Source: an uncultured Clostridium sp. (GTDB lineage Bacteria; Bacillota; Clostridia; TANB77; CAG-508). Taken from it: a stretch of DNA of 36,475 nt. The position numbers and the translations under genes are program-made. The notes under the pieces are model-generated. The model saw only the letters and a program-made list of their open reading frames with translations, was not told the DNA's origin and ran no database searches. This document shows positions 34,987 through 36,475 of this stretch, piece after piece. How positions within the stretch are numbered: position 1 is the stretch's first letter; every line of letters starts with the position of its first letter. The DNA lies in the NCBI GenBank assembly GCA_947165355.1, contig CAMUZZ010000010.1:1-36475 (forward strand), given 5' to 3'.

Positions 34987-36075
34987 TTAATATCTTATGT
35001 CTGTATACCCCTTTGCTTTCAGTTTCATAACCTTCTTATCTAATTTTTTCTTAAATACCTTATTAAACCATTTTGTTTTTCCAAACAACTTTACAATTGT
35101 TGGGCTTGTTGCATAATACAATTTTACAAAAGCTTTTCCATACCAAGTTTTATAAAGCTCATAATCTCTATATCTTCTTAGTACCCAAACCTCAGGACAA
35201 TCATACGAACCATATACACATGTTGCAACATAACACGCTTCACCTTTTCTTACTATTTGTGGTGCAACATATGTTGGATCATACTGCCTTAAAAAAAGAA
35301 CATATTGATCATATTTTGCAAGAATTGGCGGTCTTAAACTATCTCTATATGAAATATTTGCATATACCGGTCCATACTGATTAACGCCGCTTTTATATCT
35401 ACGAATTTTACATATTTCAACATACCAATAAATGCTGTTTTTAAGTATTGTTTTATATAATTCAAATTCTCTCTTTTCCGTTTGTATATATTCTTTAAGC
35501 AATGTTAAAGCATATTCTTCACAGGCCACGCATTTTTTTACTCTTTCCCAATACTCTGGAGCAGCAGATTGCAATTCCCAATTTTTACTATAGTTACTTC
35601 CTGCCATTTTTCTAAAGTAAACCGCTACATCATTTATTTCAGTAGCCATTTTGTAGTGAACTTCTTTTATGTCTTCTTCTAGAGTATTTTCATCTATTAA
35701 TTTCAACGCTTCCTTACATGCTATAACTATATTATCAACTTTAAAGTCCGCCACAGATGAAATTCTAGAAGAGCATTCTCCTTTTCTGAAAACATAAAGC
35801 CAATTATCCGCATCAATCTCTAAAAGTTTACTATAGTATTCATAAGCTTGATCATATTGTTGATTTTCGTATGCTCTAAAAGCTAATTTTTCAAATGTTT
35901 CAGTATTATTTGAATTATCAATTTGAACTGTACCTGTTACATTTATATTTCCTTCTACCAATAATTTTCTTGCTTCATCTACTGTATATTTTGTTTTACA
36001 GTGTTGACATTGATATTGACCATCAATCTTTATCAAATCATTCGATCCACACATTTCACACACTATAGCTTTCAT
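34987..36075 (-). CDS. zinc-ribbon, TPR-like and CFI-box C-terminal domain protein
   Basis: The 362-residue protein begins with a zinc ribbon (CEMCGSNDLIKIDGQYQCQHC, residues about 6-26), then a TPR-like stretch (FRAYENQQYDQAYEYYSKLLEID, near 86-110), a long helical middle, and a C-terminal domain opening CYVATCVYGSYDCPEVWVLRRYRD and continuing YGKAFVKLYYATSPTIVKLFG. That ending matches the Cys-led conserved box seen in proteins annotated as CFI-box-CTERM. There is no signal peptide; the YYATSPTIVKLFG stretch is only weakly hydrophobic. GGGGGAAG precedes the ATG and a promoter is at 36103-36131. Its function is unknown; the architecture suggests an adapter or sensor. Confidence 0.75.
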   Translation of the reverse strand: MKAIVCEMCGSNDLIKIDGQYQCQHCKTKYTVDEARKLLVEGNINVTGTVQIDNSNNTETFEKLAFRAYENQQYDQAYEYYSKLLEIDADNWLYVFRKGECSSRISSVADFKVDNIVIACKEALKLIDENTLEEDIKEVHYKMATEINDVAVYFRKMAGSNYSKNWELQSAAPEYWERVKKCVACEEYALTLLKEYIQTEKREFELYKTILKNSIYWYVEICKIRRYKSGVNQYGPVYANISYRDSLRPPILAKYDQYVLFLRQYDPTYVAPQIVRKGEACYVATCVYGSYDCPEVWVLRRYRDYELYKTWYGKAFVKLYYATSPTIVKLFGKTKWFNKVFKKKLDKKVMKLKAKGYTDIRY

Positions 36076-36102
36076 TTGTATCTTCCCCCATTCTTACTTA
36101 TA

Positions 36103-36131
36103 AGTATATATTAAGTGTCTAATTAAATCAA
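36103..36131 (-). promoter_or_regulatory. promoter of the CFI-box gene
   Basis: On the minus strand TTGATT (36126-36131), 17 bases, TATACT (36103-36108). Its -35 lies within an AT-rich palindrome at 36122-36154 (ATTAAAT...ATTTAAT with AATAA/TTATT inside), which could be an operator. Confidence 0.55.
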
Positions 36132-36188
36132 TAATATATATTTATTAATTTAATGAGCTCGGATTTTAAGGTGTTTGTTATTGTTTTT

Positions 36189-36475
36189 CGTTCGCGTCGC
36201 TAGCAGCCTTCGGCCGCTATTTCTACTTACTAACCGATTCAATCAAAATAAAAGAAGGTATGATTCACTGGCTAGATTCGAATACTCAAGAGCACTAGCT
36301 CACTTCGTTCGCGTCGCTAGCAGCCTTCGGCCGCTATTTCTACTTACTAACCGATTCAATCAAAATAAAAGAAGGTATGATTCACTGGCTAGATTCGAAT
36401 ACTCAAGAGCACTAGCTCACTTCGTTCGCGTCGCTAGCAGCCTTCGGCCGCTATTTCTACTTACTAACCGATTCA
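36189..36475. repeat. 117-bp exact tandem repeat array, running off the window
   Basis: Units begin at 36189, 36306 and 36423; the first two are identical as read and the third is cut at 53 bases by the window end. Each unit contains TAGCAGCC-TTC-GGCCGCTA, a hairpin with one mismatch, a short GAGC-ACTA-GCTC hairpin and a GATTCGAATA stretch. The unit length is a multiple of three, but stop codons occur and no long frame crosses it, so it is probably non-coding. It is richer in G and C than the adjacent AT-rich DNA. Confidence 0.92.

Noticed and set aside
36262..36300. tRNA-like segment (GATTCGAATA) in the 117-bp unit
   Set aside because: The T-loop-like word is present but no acceptor, D or anticodon arms can be drawn around it on either strand.
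36189..36475. CRISPR array
   Set aside because: Units are identical over the full 117 bases with no unique spacers, and no cas genes are present.

Overview
The window reads as the chromosome of a low-GC, anaerobic, endospore-forming member of the Clostridia, probably an uncultured gut-type lineage. Sporulation is shown by spoIVA and dipicolinate synthase subunit A, strict fermentation by an electron-bifurcating [FeFe]-hydrogenase (hydABC) beside pyruvate formate-lyase, and a Firmicute stress layout by hrcA-grpE-dnaK-dnaJ under a CIRCE operator. The standard genetic code fits: Trp is TGG throughout and the long frames are intact. No rRNA, tRNA, CRISPR array or transposase gene was seen.

Layout. 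1-3.7 kb: spoIVA, facing a dpaA / pilin-like / ROK-kinase run. 3.7-5.6 kb: inorganic pyrophosphatase and a membrane TPR protein. 5.6-10.5 kb: the heat-shock operon, with dnaJ split by one in-frame TGA. 10.5-11.6 kb: a frameshifted tRNA-His guanylyltransferase-like (Thg1) gene preceded by a structured leader, then a palindromic repeat. 11.6-15.5 kb: priA-def-fmt, coupling replication restart to N-formyl-Met handling. 15.5-16.4 kb: an orphan gene of higher GC and two copies of a second large palindrome with a core like the first. 16.4-23.8 kb: hydCBA, another orphan higher-GC gene with a hairpin-rich leader, and pflB. 23.8-24.7 kb: two small membrane proteins. 24.7-30.3 kb: one run holding a CYTH protein, D-aminoacyl-tRNA deacylase, a DUF4176 protein, a 1191-residue putative exported toxin ending in a zinc-metallopeptidase motif, and a downstream immunity candidate. 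30.4-31.1 kb: a LysM/YneA-like gene with a LexA-type box between its -35 and -10, then a strong promoter driving a roughly 200-nt structured RNA with no normal ORF. 31.1-33.0 kb: a TtcA-family gene and ispG. 33.2-34.9 kb: a PiT phosphate permease with its DUF47 partner. 35-36.5 kb: a zinc-ribbon/CFI-box protein, then an exact 117-bp tandem repeat that runs off the window.

Most of the window is ordinary core genome. The parts deserving a second look are the probable type VII-linked metallopeptidase toxin module, the unassigned RNA at 30.9-31.1 kb, the Thg1 leader with an 8-bp closing stem, the two palindromic repeat loci that share a core but not their arms, the 117-bp array, and the higher-GC orphan genes. 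All calls were made by reading motifs, frames and base pairing by eye; no database search or folding program was run.
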